Shown here: piece after piece, positions 52,276 through 61,767 of the stretch | Layout: the number at the start of each line of letters is the position of its first letter | Numbering within the stretch: position 1 is the stretch's first letter | Assembly: GCF_019355935.1 (NCBI RefSeq) | Contig: NZ_CP079925.1 | Span: 1,550,001-1,614,000 of the forward strand | DNA: 64,000 bases | From: Comamonas sp. Y33R10-2 | GTDB lineage: Bacteria > Pseudomonadota > Gammaproteobacteria > Burkholderiales > Burkholderiaceae_C | Direction: 5' to 3' | The notes under the pieces: generated by a model | What the model saw: the letters and a program-made list of their open reading frames with translations, nothing else | What the model was told of the DNA's origin: nothing | Databases searched by the model: none | Translations under genes and position numbers: made by a program

Positions 52276-54324
52276 TCATTCAAATTCCAGAATGATGTCG
52301 TCCACCGCAAGCGAGTCGCCCTTGGTGGCGCTGATCTTGCCAACCACGCCGTCTTGCGCCGCGAACAAAATGTTTTCCATCTTCATGGCTTCGATCACGG
52401 CCAGCTTTTCGCCGGCTTGCACCTTCTGGCCGGGCTGGACTGCCACGTCGACCAGCAAGCCGGGCATGGGTGAAAGCAGGAACTTGGACAGATCAGGCGG
52501 AGCCTTGTAAGGCATTAGCTTGTGCATCTGAGCACCCTTGGGCGAGAGCACCAGCACATCAACTTGTGTGCCGTCATGTACGACGCGCAGTGCCAGCGGG
52601 TTCTTGCCAGTGCCGCGCTCGATTTGGCAGGTGAAATCCTTGCCATTGCAAACGCCGCGCACGACCAAATCACGAATGTCTGCATTGCTGCGGAAGTCGT
52701 AAGTCTTGCCGTTGACGACGACCTTGCACACGCGCGCGTCTGCATCGAAGTCTGTGACCTCACCGTTCACATACTGGTTATTGCCTTCGGCTCCCAGCAC
52801 GGCAGCGGTGTACTTCTCGCCCACTTGCAGCTGGTGGCCTTGCATTTGACCGGAGATGGTCGATGCACGGGCGCGGTAGCGGCGGTTGCGGAACAGGGCC
52901 AAAGCGACCAAGAAGTCTGGATCGGCGTGGGGCACGTCTTCGGCGTGGAAGCCGTTGGCGTAGTGCTGAGCGATGAAGCCAGTATTGAACTTGCCCGAGA
53001 CAAAATCTGGGTGGGCCAGCAACGCTGCTTGGAATGGAATGTTGGAGCTGATGCCGCGAATCGCAAAGCCGTTTAGGGCTTCGCGCGCCTTGGCAATCGC
53101 GTCGTTGCGGTCCTTGCCGTGCACGATGAGCTTGGCGATCATCGAGTCGTAGTACATGGGGATCTCACCGCCGTCGTACACGCCGGTATCCACACGCACG
53201 CCGCCCAGGTGCTCGGTATCCGCTTGCCACATGGTTTGCTCTGGCGGCTGAAAGCGCACCAGACGACCTGTCGATGGCAAGAAGTTGCGGAACGGGTCTT
53301 CGGCGTTAATACGGCACTCAATGGCCCAGCCGTCGCGCTTCACATCGGCTTGTGTGAAAGCCAGCTTTTCGCCAGCAGCCACGCGAATCATCTGCTCGAC
53401 CAAGTCAATGCCGGTGATGCACTCGGTCACAGGGTGCTCCACCTGCAAACGCGTGTTCATTTCCAAGAAGTAGAAATCTTGGTCTTTGCCAACTACGAAT
53501 TCCACCGTGCCGGCAGATTGGTACTGCACGGCCTTGGCCAGTTGCACGGCCTGCTCGCCCATGGCTTTGCGGGTTGCATCGCTGATGAAGGGGCTTGGCG
53601 CCTCTTCAATCACCTTTTGGTGACGGCGCTGAATGGAGCATTCGCGCTCATTGAGATACAGCACGTTGCCGTGGCTGTCGCCCAGAATCTGGATTTCGAT
53701 GTGGCGTGGTTGCTCGACAAACTTTTCAATAAAGATGCGGTCGTCGCCAAAGCTGTTGCGCGCTTCGTTTTGGCAAGATGCAAAACCTTCAAAGGCTTCC
53801 TTGTCGTTAAACGCCACGCGCAGGCCCTTGCCGCCACCGCCCGCTGATGCCTTGATCATCACAGGGTAGCCAATGCCCTTGGCGATTTCCACTGCTTGCT
53901 CGGGGCCAGCGATGGCATCGTTGTAGCCGGGGATGGTATTGACCTTGGCTTCATTAGCCAGCTTCTTAGAAGCGATCTTGTCGCCCATGGCCGCGATGGA
54001 GTGCGACTTGGGGCCGATAAAGGCAATGCCCTCTTCTTCGCAACGCTTGGCAAAGCCTTCGTTTTCGCTCAAGAAACCATAGCCGGGGTGCACAGCCTGT
54101 GCGCCGGTCGCCTTGCAGGCTTCAATGATCTTGTCACCGAGCAAATAAGACTCGCGGCTGGGCGCAGGGCCTAAGCGCACAGCCTCGTCGGCCAGCTTGA
54201 CGTGACGGGCATCCTTGTCGGCGTCCGAGTAAACGGCCACGGTCTGGATGCCCATCTTGCGGGCGGTAGCAATCACGCGGCAAGCAATTTCACCGCGGTT
54301 AGCAATCAGGATCTTGGTAAACAT
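52276..54324 (-). CDS. pccA: Propionyl/acetyl-CoA carboxylase alpha (biotin) subunit
   Basis: A 682-residue protein with biotin carboxylase and biotin carrier domains. The ATP-grasp part starts MFTKILIANRGEIACRVIAT and includes KASAGGGGKGLRV and EMNTRLQVEHPVTE. The biotin-lysine is in EAMKMENI (Lys 648) near the C-terminus, and the linker between is of PccA length. AGGAGATC precedes ATG 54324. With PccB, 30 bases away, it carboxylates propionyl-CoA to (S)-methylmalonyl-CoA; the adjacent mutase makes propionyl-CoA the likely substrate. Confidence 0.93.
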   Translation of the reverse strand: MFTKILIANRGEIACRVIATARKMGIQTVAVYSDADKDARHVKLADEAVRLGPAPSRESYLLGDKIIEACKATGAQAVHPGYGFLSENEGFAKRCEEEGIAFIGPKSHSIAAMGDKIASKKLANEAKVNTIPGYNDAIAGPEQAVEIAKGIGYPVMIKASAGGGGKGLRVAFNDKEAFEGFASCQNEARNSFGDDRIFIEKFVEQPRHIEIQILGDSHGNVLYLNERECSIQRRHQKVIEEAPSPFISDATRKAMGEQAVQLAKAVQYQSAGTVEFVVGKDQDFYFLEMNTRLQVEHPVTECITGIDLVEQMIRVAAGEKLAFTQADVKRDGWAIECRINAEDPFRNFLPSTGRLVRFQPPEQTMWQADTEHLGGVRVDTGVYDGGEIPMYYDSMIAKLIVHGKDRNDAIAKAREALNGFAIRGISSNIPFQAALLAHPDFVSGKFNTGFIAQHYANGFHAEDVPHADPDFLVALALFRNRRYRARASTISGQMQGHQLQVGEKYTAAVLGAEGNNQYVNGEVTDFDADARVCKVVVNGKTYDFRSNADIRDLVVRGVCNGKDFTCQIERGTGKNPLALRVVHDGTQVDVLVLSPKGAQMHKLMPYKAPPDLSKFLLSPMPGLLVDVAVQPGQKVQAGEKLAVIEAMKMENILFAAQDGVVGKISATKGDSLAVDDIILEFE

Positions 54325-54354
54325 GATGTGGTGATCTCCTGTTTCTTGTTCTTA

Positions 54355-55890
54355 TTAGAGGGGGATGTTCCCGTGCTTGCGCCATGGGTTGTCCAGCTGC
54401 TTGTTCTTGAGCATCTCCAGCGAGCGGCAGATGCGCTTGCGCGTTTCGTGCGGCAGGATGACATCGTCGATAAAGCCACGCGCACCGGCCACAAAGGGGT
54501 TGGCAAAACGGGCCTTGTACTCGGCTTCGCGGGCGGCGAGCTTTTCGGGGTCGTTCTTGTCTTCACGGAAGATGATCTCCACCGCGCCCTTAGCGCCCAT
54601 CACGGCGATTTCAGCATGTGGCCACGCCAGATTCACGTCACCGCGTAGGTGCTTGGAAGCCATCACGTCGTATGCACCGCCGTAGGCCTTGCGGGTAATG
54701 ACGGTGATTTTCGGCACAGTGGCTTCAGCGTATGCGTACAGCAGCTTAGCGCCATGCTTGATGATGCCGCCGTACTCTTGCGAGGTACCGGGCATGAAGC
54801 CGGGCACGTCCACAAAAGTCACCACGGGGATGTTGAACGCATCGCAAAAGCGCACAAAACGCGCGGCCTTGATAGAGGACTTGATATCCAAGCAACCGGC
54901 CAGCACCAAAGGCTGGTTGGCCACGATGCCCACGGTCTGGCCAGCCATGCGAGCAAAACCAATCAAGATGTTCTTGGCGTACTCGGGCTGCAGCTCGAAG
55001 AAGTCGCCGTCATCAACCGTCTTGGCGATCAGCTCCTTCATGTCGTATGGCTTGTTGGCGTTTTCAGGCACCAGCGTATCGAGCGACATTTCGGCGCGAT
55101 TTACCGGGTCGTTACTGGGGCGAACCGGTGCCTTTTCCTTGTTGTTCAAAGGCAGGTAGTTGTAGAGGCGACGCAGCATCATCAGTGCTTCAACATCGTT
55201 CTCAAAAGCCATATCGGCCACACCGCTCTTGGTGGTGTGAGTAATGGCACCGCCCAGCTCTTCAGCCGTGACTTCTTCGTGGGTCACAGTCTTCACGACT
55301 TCGGGACCGGTCACGAACATATAGCTCGAGTCCTTGACCATGAAGATGAAGTCGGTCATTGCAGGCGAGTACACCGCGCCGCCGGCCGATGGGCCCATGA
55401 TCATGGAGATCTGAGGCACCACGCCCGAAGCCAGCACGTTCTTTTGGAACACGTCGGCATAACCACCCAGAGAGGCCACGCCTTCTTGAATACGCGCACC
55501 ACCCGAATCGTTCAGGCCGATCACAGGAGCACCGACCTTCATGGCCTGGTCCATCACCTTGCAGATTTTTTCTGCATGGGTTTCAGACAGCGCGCCGCCA
55601 AACACAGTGAAGTCTTGGCTGAAGACAAATACCAGACGGCCGTTGATCATGCCGTAGCCGGTGACCACGCCGTCGCCGGGGATCTTGGTGTCTTCCATGC
55701 CAAAGTCCGTGCAGCGATGCTCCACGAACATGTCCCACTCTTCAAACGTGCCGTCGTCCAGCAGCAGCTCAATGCGTTCGCGCGCCGTGAGCTTGCCCTT
55801 TTTGTGTTGCGCATCGATGCGCTTTTGTCCCCCACCCAGCCGAGCGAGTTCTCGCTTGGCTTCCAGCTGCTTCAGGATATCGTCTTGCAT
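54355..55890 (-). CDS. pccB: Propionyl-CoA carboxylase beta (carboxyltransferase) subunit
   Basis: A 511-residue carboxyltransferase. [20 protein letters not shown] opens the crotonase-like first half; the oxyanion-holding motif [20 protein letters not shown] and [20 protein letters not shown] follow; the second half has [20 protein letters not shown] and [17 protein letters not shown]. The length is normal for PccB. AGAGGACAAGC precedes ATG 55890. It lies 30 bases upstream of pccA and downstream of meaB in one operon. Confidence 0.94.
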   Translation of the reverse strand: MQDDILKQLEAKRELARLGGGQKRIDAQHKKGKLTARERIELLLDDGTFEEWDMFVEHRCTDFGMEDTKIPGDGVVTGYGMINGRLVFVFSQDFTVFGGALSETHAEKICKVMDQAMKVGAPVIGLNDSGGARIQEGVASLGGYADVFQKNVLASGVVPQISMIMGPSAGGAVYSPAMTDFIFMVKDSSYMFVTGPEVVKTVTHEEVTAEELGGAITHTTKSGVADMAFENDVEALMMLRRLYNYLPLNNKEKAPVRPSNDPVNRAEMSLDTLVPENANKPYDMKELIAKTVDDGDFFELQPEYAKNILIGFARMAGQTVGIVANQPLVLAGCLDIKSSIKAARFVRFCDAFNIPVVTFVDVPGFMPGTSQEYGGIIKHGAKLLYAYAEATVPKITVITRKAYGGAYDVMASKHLRGDVNLAWPHAEIAVMGAKGAVEIIFREDKNDPEKLAAREAEYKARFANPFVAGARGFIDDVILPHETRKRICRSLEMLKNKQLDNPWRKHGNIPL

Positions 55891-55953
55891 GCTTGTCCTC
55901 TAACGTGATTTGGGTTGCTTGTCTCGCAAGTTGTGCTGCGATGCTATGGTAAT

Positions 55954-55998
55954 TAGAGCTACTAGCGCCTACTGCATTTGGGCTAGAAGCAGGTTTCT
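55954..55998 (-). repeat. Degenerate repeat B overlapping the end of meaB
   Basis: TAGAGCTACTAGCGCCTACT then GCATTTGGGCTAGAAGCAGG with TTTCTT. It keeps the block order of repeat B and supplies the last codons and stop of meaB. Confidence 0.35.
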
Positions 55999-56973
55999 TG
56001 CTGCGGTACTGGCCGCAATACGGCCGGCTGTCACATCGTCTTGAAGGACGGGGAGCATGGCTTTGACTTGCGGGTGCTGGCGAAACGCCTGCTTGAGTCC
56101 CGCGTCAATACGCTCCCACATCCAGGCCAGCGATTGCTTTTCGCGGCGCAGTTGCAGGCGGCCGTTGGTGGTTTGCATGTCTCTGAAACTGCTGACTGCA
56201 GCCCAGAAGTCATCCACCCCGTTGCCCAGCAAAGCGCTGATCTGAATCACACGCGGCTGCCAGAGCGCGCCATGCGTGGCGTGGTCCGGGTTGCCATGCA
56301 TGCCCAGCAGGCGCAGGCTGGATGTAATCTGGGCCTGCGCACGGGTAGCGGCGTTTTTGTCGATGTCGGCCTTGTTGATGACCACGAGGTCAGCCAGTTC
56401 CATCACGCCCTTTTTGATAGCCTGCAAATCGTCGCCCGCATTAGGCAACTGCAGCACGCAGAACATATCGGTCATGCCATGTACGGCAATCTCGCTTTGG
56501 CCCACGCCCACGGTCTCGACGATGACCACGTCATAGCCTGCTGCTTCGCAGACCAGCATGGCTTCACGCGTTTTTTCAGCCACGCCGCCCAGCGTGCCAC
56601 TGCTGGGGCTTGGGCGAATATAGGCTTCCAAGCGCATGGACAGGTGCTCCATGCGGGTCTTGTCACCCAAAATAGAGCCGCCCGAGACGGAGGACGATGG
56701 ATCAATCGCCAGCACCGCAACGCGCAGGCCCTTGCCAATCAGGTGCAGACCCAGCGCTTCAATAAAGGTCGATTTACCAACCCCCGGCACGCCGCTGATG
56801 CCAAGGCGAAATGCCTTGCCCGTGTGCGGCAGCAGGGCCGTGAGCAAGGCATCGGCTTGCTCACGGTGGTCAGCGCGGGAAGATTCCAGCAGCGTAATGG
56901 CCTTGGCCATGGAGCGGCGCTGCACGGCAGCGTTGCCGTGCAGGATGCCGTCTTGCATTTGCTCAGGTGTCAC
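55969..56973 (-). CDS. meaB: MeaB/ArgK-type GTPase, methylmalonyl-CoA mutase chaperone
   Basis: A 334-residue G3E-family GTPase. Walker A is GVPGVGKSTF (about residue 62), followed by VLAIDPSSSVSGGSILGDKTRM, VIVETVGVGQSE (switch) and VVINKADIDK (base recognition). It loads and protects B12 in methylmalonyl-CoA mutase. The start is uncertain: GTG 56973 gives VTPEQMQDGIL, while ATG 56958 is five codons later; the frame upstream overlaps the mutase gene and is a shadow. It lies 34 bases after the mutase gene. Confidence 0.9.
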   Translation of the reverse strand: MTPEQMQDGILHGNAAVQRRSMAKAITLLESSRADHREQADALLTALLPHTGKAFRLGISGVPGVGKSTFIEALGLHLIGKGLRVAVLAIDPSSSVSGGSILGDKTRMEHLSMRLEAYIRPSPSSGTLGGVAEKTREAMLVCEAAGYDVVIVETVGVGQSEIAVHGMTDMFCVLQLPNAGDDLQAIKKGVMELADLVVINKADIDKNAATRAQAQITSSLRLLGMHGNPDHATHGALWQPRVIQISALLGNGVDDFWAAVSSFRDMQTTNGRLQLRREKQSLAWMWERIDAGLKQAFRQHPQVKAMLPVLQDDVTAGRIAASTAARNLLLAQMQ

Positions 56974-57007
56974 TTCTGGTTCGCCTTTGCTATCAATGCA
57001 CCGTGGC

Positions 57008-59182
57008 TTAAATGCCGTTGGCCTTTTTGATTTGCTCCAGCACATCCTTGGCGCTGGCGGGGATAGGAGTGCCGGGGCCATACACGCCCTTGACGCCTGC
57101 GCTGTACAGGAACTCATAGTCTTGTGCTGGCACGACACCACCCACGAAGACGATGATGTCGTCAGCGCCCTGTGCCTTGAGCTCAGCAATGATGGCGGGC
57201 ACCAAAGTCTTGTGACCCGCAGCCAGTGTGGAGACACCCACAGCGTGCACATCGTTTTCAATGGCTTGGCGAGCACACTCTTCGGGAGTCTGGAACAGCG
57301 GGCCCATGTCCACGTCGTAGCCCAGATCGGCAAAAGCCGTGGCAACGACCTTGGCGCCACGGTCGTGACCGTCTTGGCCCAGCTTGGCGACCATCACGCG
57401 GGGGCGACGGCCAAGCGTTTCAGCCGCTGCGGCAATTTCTTCCTTGAGCTTGTCCCAACCTTCAGCAGAGTCGTAAGCGGCAGCGTACACACCCGTCACC
57501 TTTTGTGTATCAGCCCGGTGGCGGCCAAAGGCCTTTTCCATCGCGTCGGAGACTTCGCCCACCGTGGCGCGCAGACGCACGGCCTTGATGGCCAGATCCA
57601 GCAAGTTTCCTTCGCCGGATTCAGCTGCAGAAGTGATAGCTGCAAGCGCTTGTTCCACGGCTGCTGTATCGCGTTTTGCCTTGATGCTGTTGAGGCGTGC
57701 AATCTGGCTGTCACGGACCTTGACGTTGTCCACGTCCAAAATTTCGATGGGGTCTTCCTTGGCAAGCTTGTACTTGTTGACGCCAACGATGACTTCCTTG
57801 CCGGAGTCGATACGGGCCTGCTTTTCAGCGGCAGCGGCTTCAATCTTGAGCTTGGCCCAGCCGGAGTCCACCGCAGCGGTCATGCCGCCCATGGCGTCGA
57901 CTTCTTCGATGATCTTCCAGGCGGCATCGGCCATGTCCTGGGTCAGCTTTTCCATCATGTAGGAACCGGCCCAAGGGTCGATCACATTAGTGATGTGGGT
58001 TTCTTCCTGAATGATCAGCTGCGTGTTGCGGGCAATACGGGCCGAGAATTCAGTAGGCAGTGCAATGGCTTCGTCCAGCGCATTGGTGTGCAGAGACTGG
58101 GTGCCGCCAAACACGGCGGCCATGGCTTCGATGGTGGTGCGCACCACGTTGTTGTACGGATCTTGCTCGGTCAAGCTCCAGCCAGAAGTCTGGCAGTGCG
58201 TGCGCAGCATCAGGCTCTTGGGGTTCTTGGCGCCGGTTTCCTTCATGATGCGGCACCACAGCAGACGGGCGGCGCGCATTTTGGCGATCTCCAGATAGAA
58301 GTTCATGCCAATCGCCCAGAAGAAGGACAGGCGGCCCGCGAAAGCGTCCACATCCATGCCCTTGTCGATGGCAGTCTTCACGTACTCTTTGCCGTCGGCC
58401 AGTGTAAAGGCCAGCTCCAGCGCCTGATTGGCACCGGCTTCTTGCATGTGGTAGCCCGAAATCGAGATCGAGTTGAACTTGGGCATGTTCGCGCTCGTGT
58501 ACTCGATGATGTCGCCAATGATCTTCATCGATGGCTTGGGCGGGTAGATATAGGTGTTGCGCACCATGAACTCTTTCAGAATGTCGTTCTGAATCGTTCC
58601 TGCCAACTGATCTTGGCTCACGCCCTGCTCTTCAGCAGCCACCACGTAACCGGCCAGCACGGGCAGCACCGCGCCATTCATGGTCATGGAGACCGAGACC
58701 TTGTCCAGCGGAATCTGGTCAAACAAGATCTTCATGTCTTCGACCGAGTCAATGGCCACACCGGCCTTGCCCACATCGCCCGTCACGCGGGGATGGTCAG
58801 AGTCGTAGCCGCGGTGTGTGGCCAAATCGAATGCGACGGAAACGCCTTGGCCGCCGGCAGCCAGCGCCTTACGGTAGAAGGCGTTGGATTCTTCAGCGGT
58901 AGAGAAACCGGCGTACTGGCGAATGGTCCAAGGGCGACCTGCATACATGGTTGCTTGTGGGCCACGAATATAGGGGGGAAAACCGGGCAGCGTGTTGGTG
59001 TGCTGAAGGTCTGCGGTGTCTTCAGCCGTGTACAGGGGCTTGACGGTAATGCCGTCAGGCGTGACCCAGTTCAGGTTGTTGATATCACCACCGGGTGACA
59101 CCTTGTTGGCAGCCTTTGCCCAGGCTTGCATGTCTGCAGGTGCAAATTCTTGTTGGCCCTGTGTATTGTTCTCTTGGCTCAT
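57008..59182 (-). CDS. Methylmalonyl-CoA mutase, single-chain form
   Basis: A 724-residue B12 enzyme. The N-terminal barrel has [20 protein letters not shown] with the substrate-binding Tyr/Arg, [19 protein letters not shown] and [20 protein letters not shown]. The C-terminal cobalamin domain has [13 protein letters not shown] (ligand His 606) and [10 protein letters not shown] with the later [12 protein letters not shown]. It converts methylmalonyl-CoA to succinyl-CoA. GAGAGACAAC precedes ATG 59182. It is the first gene of the minus-strand cluster mcm-meaB-pccB-pccA and is divergent from a GntR regulator. Confidence 0.95.
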   Translation of the reverse strand: MSQENNTQGQQEFAPADMQAWAKAANKVSPGGDINNLNWVTPDGITVKPLYTAEDTADLQHTNTLPGFPPYIRGPQATMYAGRPWTIRQYAGFSTAEESNAFYRKALAAGGQGVSVAFDLATHRGYDSDHPRVTGDVGKAGVAIDSVEDMKILFDQIPLDKVSVSMTMNGAVLPVLAGYVVAAEEQGVSQDQLAGTIQNDILKEFMVRNTYIYPPKPSMKIIGDIIEYTSANMPKFNSISISGYHMQEAGANQALELAFTLADGKEYVKTAIDKGMDVDAFAGRLSFFWAIGMNFYLEIAKMRAARLLWCRIMKETGAKNPKSLMLRTHCQTSGWSLTEQDPYNNVVRTTIEAMAAVFGGTQSLHTNALDEAIALPTEFSARIARNTQLIIQEETHITNVIDPWAGSYMMEKLTQDMADAAWKIIEEVDAMGGMTAAVDSGWAKLKIEAAAAEKQARIDSGKEVIVGVNKYKLAKEDPIEILDVDNVKVRDSQIARLNSIKAKRDTAAVEQALAAITSAAESGEGNLLDLAIKAVRLRATVGEVSDAMEKAFGRHRADTQKVTGVYAAAYDSAEGWDKLKEEIAAAAETLGRRPRVMVAKLGQDGHDRGAKVVATAFADLGYDVDMGPLFQTPEECARQAIENDVHAVGVSTLAAGHKTLVPAIIAELKAQGADDIIVFVGGVVPAQDYEFLYSAGVKGVYGPGTPIPASAKDVLEQIKKANGI

Positions 59183-59265
59183 GTTGTCTCTCTATCTCTC
59201 GTACGCGGTGCGTGCAGTGAAGTGTGAAATGGCGGCGAACTACTTGTTTGCCCTTAGTGTACATG

Positions 59266-59281
59266 ATTCATAATTATGAAT
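59266..59281. promoter_or_regulatory. Perfect 16-bp palindrome between mutase and GntR genes
   Basis: ATTCATAA-TTATGAAT is a perfect palindrome centred between the divergent starts at 59182 and 59314. It is a likely operator of the adjacent GntR regulator controlling both directions. Confidence 0.7.
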
Positions 59282-59313
59282 TCAAAATTTCTAATTGCAT
59301 ATAATGAGCGGTA

Positions 59314-59949
59314 ATGACATCCAAAATGCTTACACCCCTCGCGCTATATGAACAGGTCGCTGAACAGCTACGCCAACGCATTTTTCGGCAAGAGCTCGAA
59401 CCTGGCGTATGGATTGATGAGCTAAAGATTGCCGAAGAATTCGGCATCAGCCGCACTCCTATGCGTGAAGCATTAAAGGTTCTGGCCACTGAAGGGCTAG
59501 TTACCATGAAGCTGCGCCGTGGTGCTTATGTCACCGAGGTGTCGCGAAAAGATATTTCGGACGTCTATCACCTGCTGAGCCTGCTCGAAGCCGATGCCGC
59601 TTCAGAAGTTGCGGGCAAGGCCAGTGATGAAGAGTTGCAACGCTTAAAGCAAATCCACGATGAACTAAAGCAGCAAACTGCCAACTCAGATCGCTTCTTT
59701 GCGCTCAACGAGAGTTTTCACATGGAGATTCTGGAAATTGCCAATAACCGCTGGCGCATCCAGTTGGTGGCAGACCTGCGCAAGGTTATGAAGCTCAACC
59801 GCCACAAGTCGCTTTTCAAACAAGGCCGCATTGAGGACTCACTGGCCGAGCATGACGCCATCATGCAAGCCCTGCTAGAGCGTCAGCCGCATATCGCAAT
59901 GAATGCAGTCAAGCAGCACTTTAGAAATGGGCTGGAAGCAGCGGTTTAG
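59314..59949 (+). CDS. GntR/FadR-type regulator (FCD domain)
   Basis: A 211-residue regulator. The winged helix is LYEQVAEQLRQRIFRQELEP, then ELKIAEEFGISRTPMREALKVLATEGLV. The all-helical FCD effector domain follows (ALNESFHMEILEIANNRWRI, EHDAIMQALLERQPHIAMNA) and keeps the His/Asp pattern of metal-binding FCD domains. Divergent position relative to the mutase gene and the palindrome between them indicate control of propionyl-CoA use; the effector may be an organic acid. Confidence 0.9.
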   Translation: MTSKMLTPLALYEQVAEQLRQRIFRQELEPGVWIDELKIAEEFGISRTPMREALKVLATEGLVTMKLRRGAYVTEVSRKDISDVYHLLSLLEADAASEVAGKASDEELQRLKQIHDELKQQTANSDRFFALNESFHMEILEIANNRWRIQLVADLRKVMKLNRHKSLFKQGRIEDSLAEHDAIMQALLERQPHIAMNAVKQHFRNGLEAAV

Positions 59950-60121
59950 AGCACTTAGCTTCATAAGACTGAGCCGTCATTCGTCAACAATCGTCTTTGT
60001 AAGTCTTTTTGAAGTCTCTTAAAGATTCTTCCTACAAATAAAGTAAATCGGATTACTTTATTTGTGTCATCCTTAGCGCAGTAACGGAATGTGCTTTCAT
60101 TCTTTAGGATGACTACTACTC

Positions 60122-61660
60122 ATGTTAGAGAATTTTTTTTGGAGTTCATCTCCAGGAGTCCAGCTACAGCACGGTGAGCACGATCCTTTCTTGGTTCTGC
60201 TGTCACTCGCTGTTTGCTGGATTGCTTCCTCTCAGGCTCTTCGCCATGCGGCTTTTGCGCGTCTAGCCACTAAACCCCAACTGCGCTGCTGGTCTATTGC
60301 TGGCGGTTCGCTGGCGCTGGGTATAGGGATCTGGGCCATGCACTTTATTGGCATGCTGGCTTACTCCCTGCATGAGACTGTGCAATATGACCTGCTGCGC
60401 ACGGTTATTTCAATCCTTCCAGGCATAGCGGCTTCAGCTGTTGCCCTCACCTTGTTATCTCGCAATGAGATCAGCCCCAAACAATTAATGATTGGCGGCC
60501 TGATTGTTGGCGTTGGTATTGCCACCATGCATTACAGCGGTATGGCAGCCATGCGCATGTCGTCGCCGCATAAGTACTCACCTTTTTGGTTTGCGGTTTC
60601 ACTCATTGTTGGCGTGGCTTTAGCGACTTTGGCGCTTTGGGTACGTTTTGGACTCAACCGCTCCAGCATCAAGCACGACACACTGCGCAAAACACTGGCA
60701 GCGCTCATCATGGGCGGCGCGATTGCAGGCATGCACTATATTGCCATGCTGGCGCTGCGAGTCACCGCTGATCACAGCAGTCACGGCATCGCAGCCAGCA
60801 ATGACAAGCTTATTCTTGCCCTGACCATCGCTTTGATTACGCTCGCCATCGGCGGCCTGATTGCCCAAGCCAACGGCTTGATCCACTACCGTACTCGCTG
60901 GCAAAAAGTCGATATGAATGAGGCCCGCTTGAGTGCCTTAGTCAATATGGCTGCCGACGGCATTATCTGCATAGACAATCGCGGCCTAGTGACCGACTAC
61001 AACCCGGCGGCTGAAGCCATTTTTGGCTGGACTGCAGAAGAAGTGCTTGGCCAGAACGTGAAGATGCTCATGCCTTCGGCATTGTCCGGTCAGCACGATC
61101 ATTATCTTGACCGCCATGAGACAGGTCAGCGCAATGCACAGCCGCCCCTGAAAAACAAAATTTCTGAAGTACTGGGGCAAAACAAGCAAGGCGCTCTAGT
61201 GCCACTTCGCCTCGCATTAAGTCAAGCCGAAGCACGCGGCCAGCGCATCTACGTGGGCTTGCTGACAGATTTAACCGATCGCAAAAAAACCGAGCACCAG
61301 CTGCATATTGCCGCTACTGTTTTTGATCATTCTTATGAAGGCATGGTGGTGCTTGACGCCAACCGTAAAGTGGTCGATATCAACCCAGCTTTTGAGCGCA
61401 TGAGCGGTTTGAGCCGAAAAATTGCGAAGAATAAAGAATTTATCAGTTTGTTTATTCACGACGATGAAGATTCTCGCTGGCATGAAATTTGGACTCAAAT
61501 AGGCCGCAACGGCCATTGGCAAGGTGCTTGCACCATGCGCCATGACGCGCATACCCACCAAATTTCCTTAACCGCCGTGCGAGACGAGCAGCAGCGCCTG
61601 CACCACTACATTGCCGTTTGTTATCAGCGCATTGATATTCCACTAACCGTTTCGATCTGA
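60122..61660 (+). CDS. MHYT-PAS-PAS membrane sensor lacking an output domain
   Basis: A 512-residue protein. Seven membrane helices carry three MHYT motifs: WAMHFIGMLAYS, TMHYSGMAAMRM and GMHYIAMLALRV (about residues 75, 140 and 210), proposed to bind copper and sense oxygen, CO or NO. Two PAS domains follow: ALVNMAADGIICIDNRGLVT and IAATVFDHSYEGMVVLDANR. It ends after the second PAS; no GGDEF, EAL or kinase is attached and none follows in frame. A partner protein may carry the output. Confidence 0.85.
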   Translation: MLENFFWSSSPGVQLQHGEHDPFLVLLSLAVCWIASSQALRHAAFARLATKPQLRCWSIAGGSLALGIGIWAMHFIGMLAYSLHETVQYDLLRTVISILPGIAASAVALTLLSRNEISPKQLMIGGLIVGVGIATMHYSGMAAMRMSSPHKYSPFWFAVSLIVGVALATLALWVRFGLNRSSIKHDTLRKTLAALIMGGAIAGMHYIAMLALRVTADHSSHGIAASNDKLILALTIALITLAIGGLIAQANGLIHYRTRWQKVDMNEARLSALVNMAADGIICIDNRGLVTDYNPAAEAIFGWTAEEVLGQNVKMLMPSALSGQHDHYLDRHETGQRNAQPPLKNKISEVLGQNKQGALVPLRLALSQAEARGQRIYVGLLTDLTDRKKTEHQLHIAATVFDHSYEGMVVLDANRKVVDINPAFERMSGLSRKIAKNKEFISLFIHDDEDSRWHEIWTQIGRNGHWQGACTMRHDAHTHQISLTAVRDEQQRLHHYIAVCYQRIDIPLTVSI

Positions 61661-61767
61661 ATTAGCCAGAATTGGCTTGATTCAAAACTTGGACCGTTTG
61701 TTTCATTTTTAATCGGCCGCTATCATTCACGAAGCAGCAACTGGCCTGTTTTATGAAGGTTAAGCGT

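Noticed and set aside
57004-57360. N-terminal extension of the MeaB frame into the mutase gene
   Set aside because: It overlaps conserved mutase codons in another frame and has no MeaB-like sequence; MeaB proteins begin near the GTG at 56973.
56636-59098. An 820-residue plus-strand open frame opposite the mutase gene, and similar frames at 54649-55908 and 53119-53847
   Set aside because: High-GC antisense shadows of strongly recognised minus-strand enzymes.
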